Positions 45,393 to 54,722 of a DNA stretch of 59,689 nucleotides are shown here, in pieces. This DNA comes from Hyphomicrobiales bacterium. Its GTDB lineage: Bacteria > Pseudomonadota > Alphaproteobacteria > Rhizobiales > Rhizobiaceae. The notes under the pieces are model-generated. The model saw only the letters and a list, made by a program, of their open reading frames with translations. It did not search any database and had not been told where the DNA came from. Positions within the stretch are counted from its first letter, which is position 1. The number at the start of each line of letters is the position of its first letter. The position numbers and the translations under genes are program-made. Location: positions 1 through 59,689 of the forward strand of contig UCKU01000024.1 in the NCBI GenBank assembly GCA_900473185.1. Reading direction: 5' to 3'.

Positions 45393-46706
45393 CTAGCTGG
45401 AGGTCACGGTCGACTTCAACGGATCTAGGCCTCGACGGCGATCGATCCAGCGCATGACCGGGGTCACCGTCGCGCCGTGCATGACGACCGACAAGAGAAT
45501 GATGAGGAACACTGTCGCCCAGACTGTCTCCACGTTGTCGAACTTCGCCTTGCCTGACGCGTAGGCGAGATAGTAGATCGAACCAAGGCCCCTTATGCCG
45601 AAGATCGAAACGATCACCTTCTCCGCCCGCGGCAGGCGGCAGCCGACCAGGCTCGCCCAGGCGGCAAGCGGCCTGACGACCGCGAGCACGAGAACAGCGA
45701 CCGCCGCAATGCGCCAGTCGGCGTTGGACAGAAGCGAGCCTTCCGCAAGGATCGATCCGAAGCAAACCAGCAGCACCATCATCAGCAAGCGCTCGATCTG
45801 CTCCCCGAAGTCATGCAGCTCGCCATGGAATTCGCTTTTGCGCTCGACGCTGCGAAGCGTAAGAGCGGCGACAAAGACGGCAACGAACCCGTAACCGTGT
45901 ACGAGTTCCGTCGCACCATAGGCGATGCAGGTGAAGCCCAGTGCCGCCAGTCCGTCCCCCGTTCTGGCAATACGGCCTCGCTCCGGCATCCGGAAGGTCA
46001 GATAGCCGAGAAGCCTGCCGACCAGCCATCCCATCGCGACGCCGGCGGCGAGCTTCCAGATGACGTCGAAGGCGAACCAGTGCGGGAGCCATCCGAACCC
46101 GCCGCTGGCTCCCTGACCCGCAATGGCGATCGCGGCCATCACGAAGGGAAAGCTGAGGCCGTCGTTAAGGCCAGCCTCAGATGTCAGCGAGAAGCGGATG
46201 GAATCCTCCTCGCCAGTCTGGGGCGGCCCTACCTGTATATCGGAGGCGAGAACGGGATCGGTGGGGGCGAGGGCGGCCCCCAGGAGAAGCGAAGATGCCA
46301 CGCCAAGGCCAAGAACGGTCCAGCCCAGAATTGCGATCGCGGCAATCGAAAGCGGCATTGCGATGCCGAGAAGCCGCCAGGTCGCCTCCCACCGAAGCAG
46401 GCCCAGCGGCCGGTCAATCTTGAGGCCTGCACCCATGAGGGCCACAATGAGCACGAATTCTGTGAGGTGCTCAGCCCATGCGATGTTCTCGAGCGGGTTC
46501 ATCGCGGGGAGAGGGGTAAATGGCGACCAAGCAAGCAGCACGCCGATCGCAACGCAGCAGATGGGAAGGGACAGCGGCAGTCTGCGCAAGGCCATGGGAA
46601 GCCAGGCCGTCAGAAGGACGACGGCGCCAAAAATCAGTAGGGTGACGACATAAGTGTTCAACCCAGGCTTCCTTTTCTTACGAGGGCTTTCGCCCACGCT
46701 CCTCAA
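45393..46706 (-). CDS. cation:proton antiporter (CPA1 type)
   Basis: A 437-residue inner-membrane exchanger with about 12-13 hydrophobic segments. The family core is visible: ALMGAGLKIDRPLG, ALAPTDPVLASDIQVG (the TDP motif in the half-helix) and LTSEAGLNDGLSFPFV (the ND ion-binding site). It exchanges Na+ or K+ for protons in pH and salt tolerance. The N-terminal 15 residues are uncertain. Upstream of the epoxide-hydrolase-like gene. Confidence 0.92.
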   Translation of the reverse strand: MRSVGESPRKKRKPGLNTYVVTLLIFGAVVLLTAWLPMALRRLPLSLPICCVAIGVLLAWSPFTPLPAMNPLENIAWAEHLTEFVLIVALMGAGLKIDRPLGLLRWEATWRLLGIAMPLSIAAIAILGWTVLGLGVASSLLLGAALAPTDPVLASDIQVGPPQTGEEDSIRFSLTSEAGLNDGLSFPFVMAAIAIAGQGASGGFGWLPHWFAFDVIWKLAAGVAMGWLVGRLLGYLTFRMPERGRIARTGDGLAALGFTCIAYGATELVHGYGFVAVFVAALTLRSVERKSEFHGELHDFGEQIERLLMMVLLVCFGSILAEGSLLSNADWRIAAVAVLVLAVVRPLAAWASLVGCRLPRAEKVIVSIFGIRGLGSIYYLAYASGKAKFDNVETVWATVFLIILLSVVMHGATVTPVMRWIDRRRGLDPLKSTVTSS

Positions 46707-46734
46707 TCATCACCATGGGATACTGACCAATTCA

Positions 46735-47263
46735 CTCTGCTACGGCTTCGATTTTCGGAGAGCCGAAAGCGTCATCGCGCCCCGATACGATCCGGACGAG
46801 GATGGCCTTCGAGGCCGGGGTCTTGGATAGCTCGTCGTGGTGATCGATCGCATCGAGCACGTTGCACTCGGGGTGATACGGAGCGATGGTTCCGATCGGC
46901 AGGTCGTGGGCCCGGACTTAGAAACCTGCCAGTTCCTGATATTTGTCGTCTCGATGACGTCGGACAGAGCGACCGTTACGAGGATAGTGCAGTCGCCGCC
47001 GACGATGTCGAGACGCTTTCGCCTCCGCCTCGTCGGCGACCGTCTCCCAGGCTTGCACCGGCCGGCCTCGCTCGTCGAGATCGAAGGCGAATATGTTGAT
47101 GGAAGAGAACGTGCCCGGCATCAGTCGGTACCGAGCTTCTGCCGGGGCGAGCTGCTTTGCCAAATCGTGAGTGTCGTCCTTCCGCTCCTCTGGGAGGCCG
47201 AGACCACTCTGGGCGATCGAAGCGTCCTTCAGGCGCGTTGAGGCCTTCGGTGAATTTCGTCAT
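46735..47263 (-). pseudogene. small gene with several frameshifts
   Basis: One protein can be followed through at least three frame changes: MTKFTEGLNAPE, then LAKQLAPAEARYRLMPGTFS with IFAFDLDERGRPVQAWETV, then RLDIVGGDCTILVTVALSDV, then HDLPIGTIAPYHPECNVLDA and a stop at 46735. The peptides are well conserved in composition although the frame breaks, so either the gene decayed recently or the sequence carries indel errors. Family not recognised. Confidence 0.6.
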
Positions 47264-47272
47264 ACAATCCTC

Positions 47273-47449
47273 CTACTCGGACGTCGCCGGTCGCGGCGGG
47301 AGGCGGGCGTCGTCCTCGACATCGCTTGTCCGAGCATTTCGGCTCTGTCTCGGGCGATCGCGCTTGTCGCCATCGCTTGCCGGCTTCGGCGAAATTTCGT
47401 CGTCCGCCTGGAGCTCGTCCGTGTTCACGTACCTGTTGCGGTCGGTCAT
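47273..47449 (-). CDS. small disordered acidic protein
   Basis: A 58-residue hydrophilic protein (MTDRNRYVNTDELQADDEIS...). It lies just downstream of a similar small gene, with its ATG at 47449 next to the stop of that gene (47454). No fold or family recognised; such proteins are common in rhizobial stress loci. Confidence 0.5.
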   Translation of the reverse strand: MTDRNRYVNTDELQADDEISPKPASDGDKRDRPRQSRNARTSDVEDDARLPPRPATSE

Positions 47450-47453
47450 CGTC

Positions 47454-47690
47454 TCACTCCCGGTTGGCCGTCTGCGGAGCGGGAATGCGATCCTTGGCAT
47501 CGGCGCGTCCGGTCTTCGGATCGGCCTCTGTCAAGCTCTCTCCGGCTGTCCGGCTGTTGCCCTTGCCCATGTTGACGGGCGGCGCGCGGCGGTCGTCTAC
47601 GTTGGTTTGGGGGAGTTCGTCGTCCTGCGTGTCTTTGTTCAAGGGCTTGGGAGGAAGCTTGTCGGAACTGGGGATCGAATTAGTCGTCAT
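47454..47690 (-). CDS. small disordered hydrophilic protein
   Basis: A 78-residue Pro/Asp-rich, probably unstructured protein (MTTNSIPSSDKLPPKPLNKD...). GGAGAACCGCA precedes the ATG at good distance. Forms a two-gene unit with the next gene downstream. Confidence 0.55.
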   Translation of the reverse strand: MTTNSIPSSDKLPPKPLNKDTQDDELPQTNVDDRRAPPVNMGKGNSRTAGESLTEADPKTGRADAKDRIPAPQTANRE

Positions 47691-47824
47691 TGCGGTTCTC
47701 CTTCAAGAGGAAGAACTCCGGTAGCAACACCAAGTTCCTCTTTGGGATGGGGGAACTGGCACGGCGACGCAGGTGTCGGAACCAGGGAGCTTCGCATTGG
47801 TTCTATCGATGGAATGGAGGATGT

Positions 47825-47950
47825 CTGATCAAAATCGTTTTGCTCGCCACTTCGGTCGCCGTGCTCGTGATGGCCGTCGTCGCCGCTAATCTGCTGCCAT
47901 CCCGCCACGAGGCTTACTATCCAAAGCCGTACGACATCACGCAAGGATAG
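47825..47950 (+). CDS. small membrane peptide with a possible CTG start
   Basis: The frame encodes IKIVLLATSVAVLVMAVVAA (one transmembrane helix) and the tail NLLPSRHEAYYPKPYDITQG. No ATG or GTG is in frame close by; CTG at 47825 follows GGAGG by 4 bp. Either a rare CTG start or a lost ATG (pseudogene). Confidence 0.35.
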   Translation: MIKIVLLATSVAVLVMAVVAANLLPSRHEAYYPKPYDITQG

Positions 47951-48078
47951 GAGATGATTTGCAACTGGTCGGCTCTCCGCGGTTCGTTGCTCCGGCGACG
48001 CCATTTTTCGGTCTTGGGCGGCGCCGGACCTCGGCTGATCATGGTCGTTTTCACCTCTTTCAGCCTGGCGTGCGCGAG

Positions 48079-48172
48079 GCCGGACGGGTTGAGTGCTCGA
48101 CTGCCGTTTCGTTGGCCGCAGCAGGAAACCGGAAAAATCGCTGGGTTCGCCATCCCCGTCGCGTCCGGTTGA
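48079..48172 (-). repeat. 94-bp repeat element, copy 2
   Basis: Reverse-strand copy of 42421-42514 (79 of 94 identical, no gaps). Bracketed by the inverted repeat CCGGACG / CGTCCGG. Located in the gap before the MgtC gene. Confidence 0.7.
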
Positions 48173-48287
48173 CGGTCCGTGCTCTTTACCGGAATGTCCA
48201 CGCGGTCCAATAGTTCCTCCCGGCTTACCGATCTTACCGAGGACGTCTGGTCGCCCATCTATTGGGACTGTGACCCGGGGGATTGGG

Positions 48288-48788
48288 ATGACGGACTGGC
48301 TTGGAAATGTCGGTGTACACATGGATCTGCTCCGAAACCTGGCCGTCCTTGTCGTCGCCTACGTCCTGGCGCTTCCGATCGCCTGGGACCGAGAACGCAA
48401 TGAACGAAGCGCCGGCCTCAGGACATTTCCTCTCGTCGCGATCGCTGCATGCGGCTTCATTCAAGCCGCCGAGACGGTTACCCACGAGAGCGCCGAAGCG
48501 ACCGCCCGGATCGTGGAAGGCATAATCAACGGCGTCGGCTTCATCGGAGGCGGTGCGATCCTTGTCGGAAAGGCGAGCATTCGCGGCACGGCGACGGCTG
48601 CAAGCCTGTGGGCTACGGGCGCGATCGGCGCGGCGGTAGGCCTTGGAGCTTACGAGACCGCGGTCGTCCTTTCGATCGCGACGTTCGCGACGCTCCGCCT
48701 CATGATTCCCTTCAAGGCAGAAGGGAAGGACGAGCGCGATACTTCTGGAGCCAGGCCGAATGAGGCAACGGACAATCCACCTCGATGA
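48288..48788 (+). CDS. MgtC/SapB family membrane protein
   Basis: A 166-residue inner-membrane protein with four or five hydrophobic segments. The family core is present: GLRTFPLVAIAACGF, VGFIGGGAILV, GTATAASLWATGAIGAAVGL. MgtC-type proteins affect growth at low magnesium and membrane potential; this short form lacks the C-terminal soluble domain of MgtC and is closer to SapB/YhiD. Start at 48288 (GGGATGACGG); 48321 is an alternative. A small frame overlaps its stop. Confidence 0.85.
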   Translation: MTDWLGNVGVHMDLLRNLAVLVVAYVLALPIAWDRERNERSAGLRTFPLVAIAACGFIQAAETVTHESAEATARIVEGIINGVGFIGGGAILVGKASIRGTATAASLWATGAIGAAVGLGAYETAVVLSIATFATLRLMIPFKAEGKDERDTSGARPNEATDNPPR

Positions 48789-48916
48789 ATCGCTCGGCCA
48801 CGAGTTTCATAAGCGCCGACAAGCGAAATCGACGTGCACCTCTCGCGGTGAAGCTTTCGTCCATCGAGAAACTCACGGAAGGTCTGACGCCAGTGGAACG
48901 GCGCGCAACAATCTGA
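48785..48916 (+). CDS. possible 43-residue peptide coupled to mgtC
   Basis: Begins at an ATG overlapping the mgtC stop (ATGA) and encodes a basic peptide (MNRSATSFISADKRNRRAPL...). The overlap favours translation by coupling; there is no independent family support. Confidence 0.3.
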   Translation: MNRSATSFISADKRNRRAPLAVKLSSIEKLTEGLTPVERRATI

Positions 48917-49015
48917 AATTTCGCGCGTTTAAAGGACTCTGGGCACGACGGAGGATGTCATGCCGAAACATGAACTCCGCCGACAACCGACGACTCCTTG
49001 CGGACGAGGTATCAA

Positions 49016-49243
49016 ATGGCCGCTGACACTCTCACGCCCGAACTCTTCGAGGACGCCTGGGTTGCTGGCGTCGCAGCCGTCGACGATGAACGCATCGACG
49101 CCTTGAGGCACCTTCTAGCCATATCCGCACCGACGATCGAGCGGTATCGATCCACCGAGGGAGACTTGCGTCGGGAGATGGACCAGCTTCTCGAGATCGG
49201 CCTCTCGAAACTTCAAAGAAGCGGTGAAACTGCTCCGGAGTAG
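49016..49243 (+). CDS. hypothetical small protein
   Basis: A 75-residue soluble, acidic helical protein (MAADTLTPELFEDAWVAGVA...). GGACGAGG precedes the ATG. No family recognised. Confidence 0.5.
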   Translation: MAADTLTPELFEDAWVAGVAAVDDERIDALRHLLAISAPTIERYRSTEGDLRREMDQLLEIGLSKLQRSGETAPE

Positions 49244-49400
49244 TGGCCATACGTGGCTTGGCGATGAATTATCCGCCATGCGTGCCGCGCGCGTCAGCCA
49301 TGACTTGCTAATATAGGCTATAGTCGCCACTTCACCCTCGTTGCCTGGATCAAACAGAACACGAGCCGCCGCGATCTTACGACCGCGCAGGAGAAGCATC

Positions 49401-49676
49401 ATGCATGGCATTTCGAAGACCCTGACCGAAATGAACGTCGTCGAGCGGTCGAGCCTGCTCGATACCGTCGCCGACGCGTTGGAGGCGAGCGCTTCCGAAG
49501 TTGAAGACGATGGCGACCCGCGTGACGTCGCCAACCTCGTGTGCGTGGCCCGCACCATTCGCGGAATGGCCGACGACATGTCGGCGAGAGATCTGCATGC
49601 GGCGGAACTGCTTCTGGAGCAGGGGATCACGATGATCTACCAGCGCCAGAACCGAAGAGCTTCCCTGGTTCATTAG
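49401..49676 (+). CDS. hypothetical small protein
   Basis: A 91-residue soluble helical protein (MHGISKTLTEMNVVERSSLL...). CAGGAGAAG lies 6 bp before the ATG. It is followed closely by the SnoaL-like gene on the same strand. Confidence 0.5.
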   Translation: MHGISKTLTEMNVVERSSLLDTVADALEASASEVEDDGDPRDVANLVCVARTIRGMADDMSARDLHAAELLLEQGITMIYQRQNRRASLVH

Positions 49677-49739
49677 GCCATGCCGCGAACAAGTTCGGGA
49701 GCCGAGCGTTTCCATCCCAGGCAATCCTCGGAGGACGAC

Positions 49740-50153
49740 ATGCCTGCTCTGGACGAAAGCTTCGACGAATTCCTCAAACGTCGCGAGAGTGTCTCCCTCG
49801 ACTACATCAACGGCAGCCCGGAAACGCTGATCGCCATCCCGACGTCGTATGAGCCGGCAACCTTCTTTCCACCGTCCGGGGACCGTATCTCCGGCGCCGC
49901 CCAGGTGAACGCGGCGAACGAGAAGGGTGCCTCGTCCTTCAAGGAAGGAAGCATCGGACACTTCGACGTTCTTCAGTCTTCGGAAAGCGGAGCCCTCGCG
50001 TTCTGGACCGGCATGCAGCACTCCGAGGTTCACTTACAGGGCAAGGACGAGTTGGTGCAAATGTCGCTGCGCGTGACGGAGGTCTTCCGACGCGAAGACG
50101 GCGAATGGAAGCTCGTCCATCGGCACGCCGACATGCCGAAATCCGACACATAG
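49740..50153 (+). CDS. SnoaL/NTF2-like protein
   Basis: A 137-residue protein with a SnoaL-like arrangement: N-terminal helices (FDEFLKRRESVSLDYINGSP), central strands (ATFFPPSGDRISGAAQV) and the closing strands (LVQMSLRVTEVFRREDGEWK LVHRH, split here). The HRHAD end is common in DUF4440/SnoaL proteins. Possibly binds a small ligand; enzyme activity unknown. CGGAGG upstream supports the start at 49740. Confidence 0.8.
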   Translation: MPALDESFDEFLKRRESVSLDYINGSPETLIAIPTSYEPATFFPPSGDRISGAAQVNAANEKGASSFKEGSIGHFDVLQSSESGALAFWTGMQHSEVHLQGKDELVQMSLRVTEVFRREDGEWKLVHRHADMPKSDT

Positions 50154-50177
50154 CCGCGCTTCGGAAGACTGGCCGGA

Positions 50178-50888
50178 TCAAGCCCCGTAATTAAGCTTCG
50201 GGTACCAGTCCGTACCGCGGCCTGCAGGCGTCATGTCCAGAATGTTCCAGAGCGGCGCGATGTCGACCGCCCCTCTTGGATCCTGGCCGGGGTCAGCCGC
50301 TTCGGCAGGCATCTCGCCATTGTAAAAGACGCGGACGTCTTTTCCATCCTTCTGGTAGACCGTGAACGCCGGATTTTCAGATCCGTCGTCGTTGAGCAGG
50401 CCCAGGTCAAGGGCGTAGTCGTCGCCGACGATCTGAACGAAATCAAGGTCGCGCCATCCGCGTTCGAGAGCGAACGCACGTTGCCGCTCTACCGGGCTGC
50501 GACCAATGATCTTGAACGCGACCCGTTGCTTGACGTCGGCACCGTTGCCGTTCGCTCCGCCAAGGAAGTTCGTGCACATGGGGCAGGGCCGTTCGCGCTG
50601 CGGGCCGAACATCCAGAAGTACGTCACAAGCGTATCGTGGTGACCGAACAGGTCTGCAAGGCCGATATCGTTGCCGTTTTCGTCCTTGAAGCGATAATTC
50701 TTCTGGACGACTGGGCCGGGAGGCAGGCGCCGGCGTTGCTCCGCGAGCCTGGTAAGATGTCGCCGGACTTCGATCTCCTCCGCCAACAAGGCCATCCTTG
50801 CTTCGGCGTAATCCGGAGTTTCGTTTGTGAATCGGCTCACGCGTTTCGCGGCCAGTTCTTTCGCGGGTTTCAAGTCGCCCATGTCCAT
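50178..50888 (-). CDS. DUF899 family thioredoxin-like protein
   Basis: A 236-residue protein of the DUF899 family, which has a thioredoxin-like fold. CPMC (102-105) is the visible redox-type motif, in context RERPCPMCTNFLGG. The rest (DTLVTYFWMFGP, FVQIVGDDYALDLG) is family-like. AGGAGAAATCAC precedes the ATG at 50888. It ends 24 bp from the SnoaL-like gene, convergently. Function unproven, likely redox-related. Confidence 0.88.
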   Translation of the reverse strand: MDMGDLKPAKELAAKRVSRFTNETPDYAEARMALLAEEIEVRRHLTRLAEQRRRLPPGPVVQKNYRFKDENGNDIGLADLFGHHDTLVTYFWMFGPQRERPCPMCTNFLGGANGNGADVKQRVAFKIIGRSPVERQRAFALERGWRDLDFVQIVGDDYALDLGLLNDDGSENPAFTVYQKDGKDVRVFYNGEMPAEAADPGQDPRGAVDIAPLWNILDMTPAGRGTDWYPKLNYGA

Positions 50889-51258
50889 GTGATTTCTCCC
50901 TGGATTCATTCCGACCGTCTCGCAGTCCCCAGCCACTCGGTCATCCCGTGCTTATTGTCGGAAGCTGGCGGGCGCGTTTGACGGTTCTCCGCGCCCTCTT
51001 GAACTAGACGTACGAGGAGACCCGTACTCGACAAGGGCTGAATGTTTTTTTGGTCTCCCCTCCGGTGGCCAAAAAACGCAACCTTCAACCGGCCGAAGTC
51101 TTGCTCCTCCCCACGCCGTTCCAATCTCAAAAGCGACCTCGATCCTGGAGCCTTCGAGATGGACGACAACGTGGGAGTGATCATCCCGAACGTCTGTGAG
51201 AGACGAGCCAATGATCTGCCGCAAGAGCGTCTGATCAGCCGCTTCACGCTCCCGAGGA
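50889..51258. other. intergenic, weak minus-strand ORF
   Basis: A minus-strand peptide (QTLLRQIIGSSLTDVRDDHS, VVVHLEGSRIEVAFEIG) reads protein-like but has no family match and no clear start. Possibly a broken small gene. Confidence 0.3.
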
Positions 51259-52167
51259 TCAACCCGATGAAGACGCTGCGCCGTGGAAAAATCGGGCCAA
51301 CGCCTCCGCCGTTTGTGTGGGATACTCTTCAGGAAAGAAGTGGCCGCCCGGCAAAGCATAACCGACGACGTTGTCTGCCATTTGTCGCCATAATGCCAAG
51401 GGTCCGCCTTCGTCAGCATACCAAGTGGCCAATGCGCCAGTTCCACTCCAAAGGGCGATGAGGGGACAGCGAATCCTGTGTCCGGCGATATGGTCTTGCA
51501 TGTCATGCTCGCGATCGATGCTTGCTGCTGCCCGATATTCCTCGCAAATCGCGTGAACATGGTCTGCGTTGCAGAGCGCCTCACAATAGGCCTGTCTGAT
51601 CTCTGGTGGGAATGCGGCAGTGGAAGATCCCCAGCCTTCGAGCGCGTCATCGATGACGGCCTCCGGTGCACTAGTGATTAGTCTTTCCGGTAAAGGCTCG
51701 GCTTGCGCAAGCAAAACCCACGGCCAGAACGCCAAGGCAAATCGGTCGTCAGCCCGATCCCAGACGGCCGAGGTAGGCACGATATCGAGCACGGCAAGCT
51801 TTCTTATCGCCGCAGAATAATCGAGGGCCATGCGGTAAGCGACACGGGCGCCGCGATCATGACCGGCGATCATGAACTCACTAAAGCCGAACTTTTCCAT
51901 AACTTCGACCATCTCGGCCGCCATCGCTCGCTTGGAATAGGGCAGGTGATCTGGGGCGGACGGGGGACAAGCGCTGGCGCCGTATCCGCGCAAGTCGGCA
52001 CACACGACAGTGAACTCGCAGGCAAGCAGCGGAGCGACGTCGCGCCACATTAGATGGGTCTCGGGGAAACCGTGCAGCAATAGAACCGGCGGGCCGCTCC
52101 CGGCAATGGTGGTGAATATCGATCCACCCGATAAGGAAACTCTTTGTGCGCGGCTCTTCTTCGACAC
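51259..52167 (-). CDS. haloacetate-dehalogenase-like alpha/beta hydrolase
   Basis: A 302-residue hydrolase of the fluoroacetate dehalogenase group. The oxyanion motif is HGFPETH (32-38), the nucleophile Asp104 is in GHDRGARVAYRM, and the cap segment contains DHVHAICEEYRAAASIDREH. The C-terminal His lies in PGGHFFPEE. I chose the GTG at 52167 because AAGGAG sits 7 bp upstream and it matches the family N-terminus better than the ATG 45 bp upstream. Such enzymes hydrolyse haloacetates or related esters; substrate unproven. A decayed relative is at 43.6 kb. Confidence 0.9.
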   Translation of the reverse strand: MSKKSRAQRVSLSGGSIFTTIAGSGPPVLLLHGFPETHLMWRDVAPLLACEFTVVCADLRGYGASACPPSAPDHLPYSKRAMAAEMVEVMEKFGFSEFMIAGHDRGARVAYRMALDYSAAIRKLAVLDIVPTSAVWDRADDRFALAFWPWVLLAQAEPLPERLITSAPEAVIDDALEGWGSSTAAFPPEIRQAYCEALCNADHVHAICEEYRAAASIDREHDMQDHIAGHRIRCPLIALWSGTGALATWYADEGGPLALWRQMADNVVGYALPGGHFFPEEYPTQTAEALARFFHGAASSSG

Positions 52168-52788
52168 GTTGCTTCTCCTTGCAAGGCGCTCAGGGCGCGC
52201 CGCGCAGCTCACCTGAAAGGGACCATTTGTCCGATGCGGCGATCTCGTTCATCTTGTCCACGCCAAACCATTGTGCGGTGGTGACGAACTGGGCGGCGCC
52301 ATCCGCTCCGCTGAAAAATCATGCGAATACGCCGATCTACTTTGAGCGCGTCAAGCATTTCGCCGCCTTCTCCTACCCGGACATCAGCATACCAGATGGC
52401 TCCTTGGCGGTCGAAAGCTGGTGGATCGGAAGCACTACCCAGATGCTCCTGTTGAAGAAGGCGCCAATCAGCGACCACATCGAAAGCAGTCGAATGCTGC
52501 CCAGGGGTTCCGCGCTGGCTAAAATGCGACCATCGGCAGATAATGCCATGTCATTTGGGAATTGAAAGCCGTCGGCCTGCTTTTCAAAGCTGCCTTCCGG
52601 CGGAACCAGCAGAATTGACTGCCCATTGACAGATCCCCCCGCAGATCACCGTATGTGCCAAAAAATGCGATTTGGCCATTGTCGCGAAGCTCAAAAAGCT
52701 TGCTCGCGAAGCAGTCGTCCCTCGTTACTGGCGTGAGTTTAAAGTGAAGGGGGAAGAGCCGTGCAAGCTGCACCGGTGAAAACGCAGC
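52168..52788. other. gene-poor stretch with a gene remnant
   Basis: The minus strand shows GADGAAQFVTTAQWFGVDKM with EIAASDKWSLSGEL and a stop near 52198, preceded in another frame by protein-like sequence (IWYADVRVGEGGEMLDALKV). A broken gene of unknown family is likely. Confidence 0.35.
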
Positions 52789-53136
52789 CTACTCATCGCC
52801 GTGCTGTTGTTCGGCTGCCGTTTTAAGCGCGGCCATCGGGATCCAGTCTTCCGATCCAGGGAAGCGGACATGCCAGTAGGCCCATCCGTTAAGATTTGGA
52901 GCTCTGCCTCTTCGATTCCGGGCCAGAGCACTTGCTGCCTGCGACAGAGTGTCGAACTGCCTGCCGTCTACCACAAGCTTTCCGTTCAAGAAGCAGCCAA
53001 AGAAATTTTGTTGCCCCCTCATGTAGGACATTTTCGCGTCTGATCCGTGGGGGATGGTGACACCTTCGCCGGTCCAGGCCAATCCGTTTGCTTGAATTGC
53101 CTCACCGATCTGTATTTTTGTCATCGCAGCTGTCAT
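52789..53136 (-). CDS. RAMA-like (restriction-associated) domain protein
   Basis: A 115-residue protein whose middle resembles the DUF4357/RAMA domain (FLNGKLVVDGRQFDTLSQAA, then a tryptophan-rich NGWAYWHVRFPGSEDW). That domain occurs attached to DNA methyltransferases and nucleases and also alone. No methyltransferase is nearby here. A start at 53136 follows AGGGACATTG; 53121 is an alternative. Confidence 0.65.
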   Translation of the reverse strand: MTAAMTKIQIGEAIQANGLAWTGEGVTIPHGSDAKMSYMRGQQNFFGCFLNGKLVVDGRQFDTLSQAASALARNRRGRAPNLNGWAYWHVRFPGSEDWIPMAALKTAAEQQHGDE

Positions 53137-54291
53137 CAATGTCCCTGTTTCTCGCAAGGCGGTGCGAACTGAACCCGCGCATTCTTGGTGGCTGGTGCTG
53201 CGGGCAAGGAAAAAGCCGCACGCTCGGAAGTCCTAATTAGATCAAACCGGGGAATTTCCAAGGCAGTGGCAGAGGCCAGATCCATCGCGTCGATCGGACC
53301 CTTCGCCACCCCGTCGGAGCTGAGCGTGGGGCGCGGTGGATCAGGCGCGAGATTATATGGAGCTGCGGGGACACGAGTTCCGACAGTTTGCGAAAACCAC
53401 GGGCAGCACGAAGGCAATTGCAATCATTGACCGGCTCTTGGGCTGCGGCATGCAAGGCGATTTAGGGTCTCTTGACTGTGTGGCGACCTGCTTAAACCTC
53501 TGCTCTAGGTCGGGAGCTGTCGCAATCGTCACCTGTGATCCTCATCAAGCCGCAATGCGAAGAGCAATTCGGAATGCGCAACCAACGCACGCTGGTTGTC
53601 ACCCGGGATCAATCGCAGCACCAAGCGCATGATGATAGACAGTGATAATAGGCGAAGACGGAGTGACAGCTGGCTCAATAACTTTTTCCTACCGGCCCAC
53701 CTAAGCCTTGGGCTTGGGAACTTCCCCGTTGCCACCTGTGTCATGGATTGCGAGGCGCAAGGGGGCGAAGCCATCGGTCTGCATCCGGAATATTAGGTTG
53801 TCAACGCGCCGCCAGTGCACTCCCCGCCATCAAGCAAAAGGGGAAGATCTTGATCGCGACTGCCGCTTAGGCCTGTCTTTCTCGCTGATGTTGAGAAGCT
53901 CGCCGTTCGCGGCAGACGAACGCCTCGACGGGCCACGGCAGCTCGAGCGTGGGGGCCCGCCTGTTACTCGATACAAAGGCGAGCCCCACCCGCTCGGTCC
54001 CCGACATGAATAAGGCGAGGCAAAATAAGCATGCCGCGGAAAAACTGTCGCGTGAAAAACGCGTGACATGGGCGAACCGTCATTGCGCCGCCGCTGGCTT
54101 GTGTTCTGGATCATGTTGATGAAATCGTCTCCAAAAAGAAATCCGCCAAAACGGGTAGTTGAGGATGCAAAAGGCGGACCGCTCAATGCCTGCTGGGGAC
54201 CGACGGGGTCTGCCTTGTCGTACGAACCCATCTGCCTAACATTGAAAGCTGGAGTTTGTTTCGCGTCCGCTGTGCTGCGACGACACAGGAA
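53137..54291. other. gene-poor stretch
   Basis: About 1.15 kb without a supported gene. 53336-53632 contains a frame (DQARDYMELRGHEFRQFAKT) whose core repeats at 25.1 kb. Other ORFs lack family features. Likely degraded DNA. Confidence 0.35.
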
Positions 54292-54321
54292 GAGACCCGC
54301 TTGGGGAAACAAGCGGGTCTC
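54292..54321 (-). terminator. strong terminator-like palindrome
   Basis: GAGACCCGCTTG pairs with CAAGCGGGTCTC (12 pairs) around GGGAAA. On the minus strand it follows the end of the small gene at 54340 by about 18 bp and is followed by TTCCTG, so it probably ends that transcript; T-rich signal is weak. Confidence 0.65.
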
Positions 54322-54339
54322 ATTAGGCTGGAGATGTCA

Positions 54340-54642
54340 TTAAGCAGTCACGATCATATCATGGGAGAAGATCGTACGAAAGTCATTATGTGAGCTATTT
54401 CTAAAATAGATGATTTGATGTCGAGCGCCCGAAATGCGTCTACCACCATCATGAAGTTCTTTGGGCTTCACGTCGTGCTGCTCGGCCGCTTGGGATGCCT
54501 CCCGCGCGGATTTTGCCAGCCTTTCGTCGGCACTATCCGCTGCAGATCCAAGAGAGCAAGATGAAGTTTCAGCGATGAGGCCCCTGTCGTGCCAGATCTT
54601 ATCGCGTCGATTGACTGGGTACCTGGCCGCAGTCAGAAGCAC
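54340..54642 (-). CDS. hypothetical protein
   Basis: A 100-residue hydrophilic protein, helical in the middle (SADERLAKSAREASQAAEQH) with a C-terminal strand-rich end (HQIIYFRNSSHNDFRTIFSH). The middle recalls small rhizobial proteins of the DUF768 kind, not proven. The downstream palindrome supports a real transcript. Start uncertain. Confidence 0.45.
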   Translation of the reverse strand: MLLTAARYPVNRRDKIWHDRGLIAETSSCSLGSAADSADERLAKSAREASQAAEQHDVKPKELHDGGRRISGARHQIIYFRNSSHNDFRTIFSHDMIVTA

Positions 54643-54722
54643 CCGGTTGCGCCATCTTCAACGTCTTCGCGAGGCGATGCTGTTTTGCGCGCCGCGAGTG
54701 CGATTTGAACCTGGCTCGCCGC

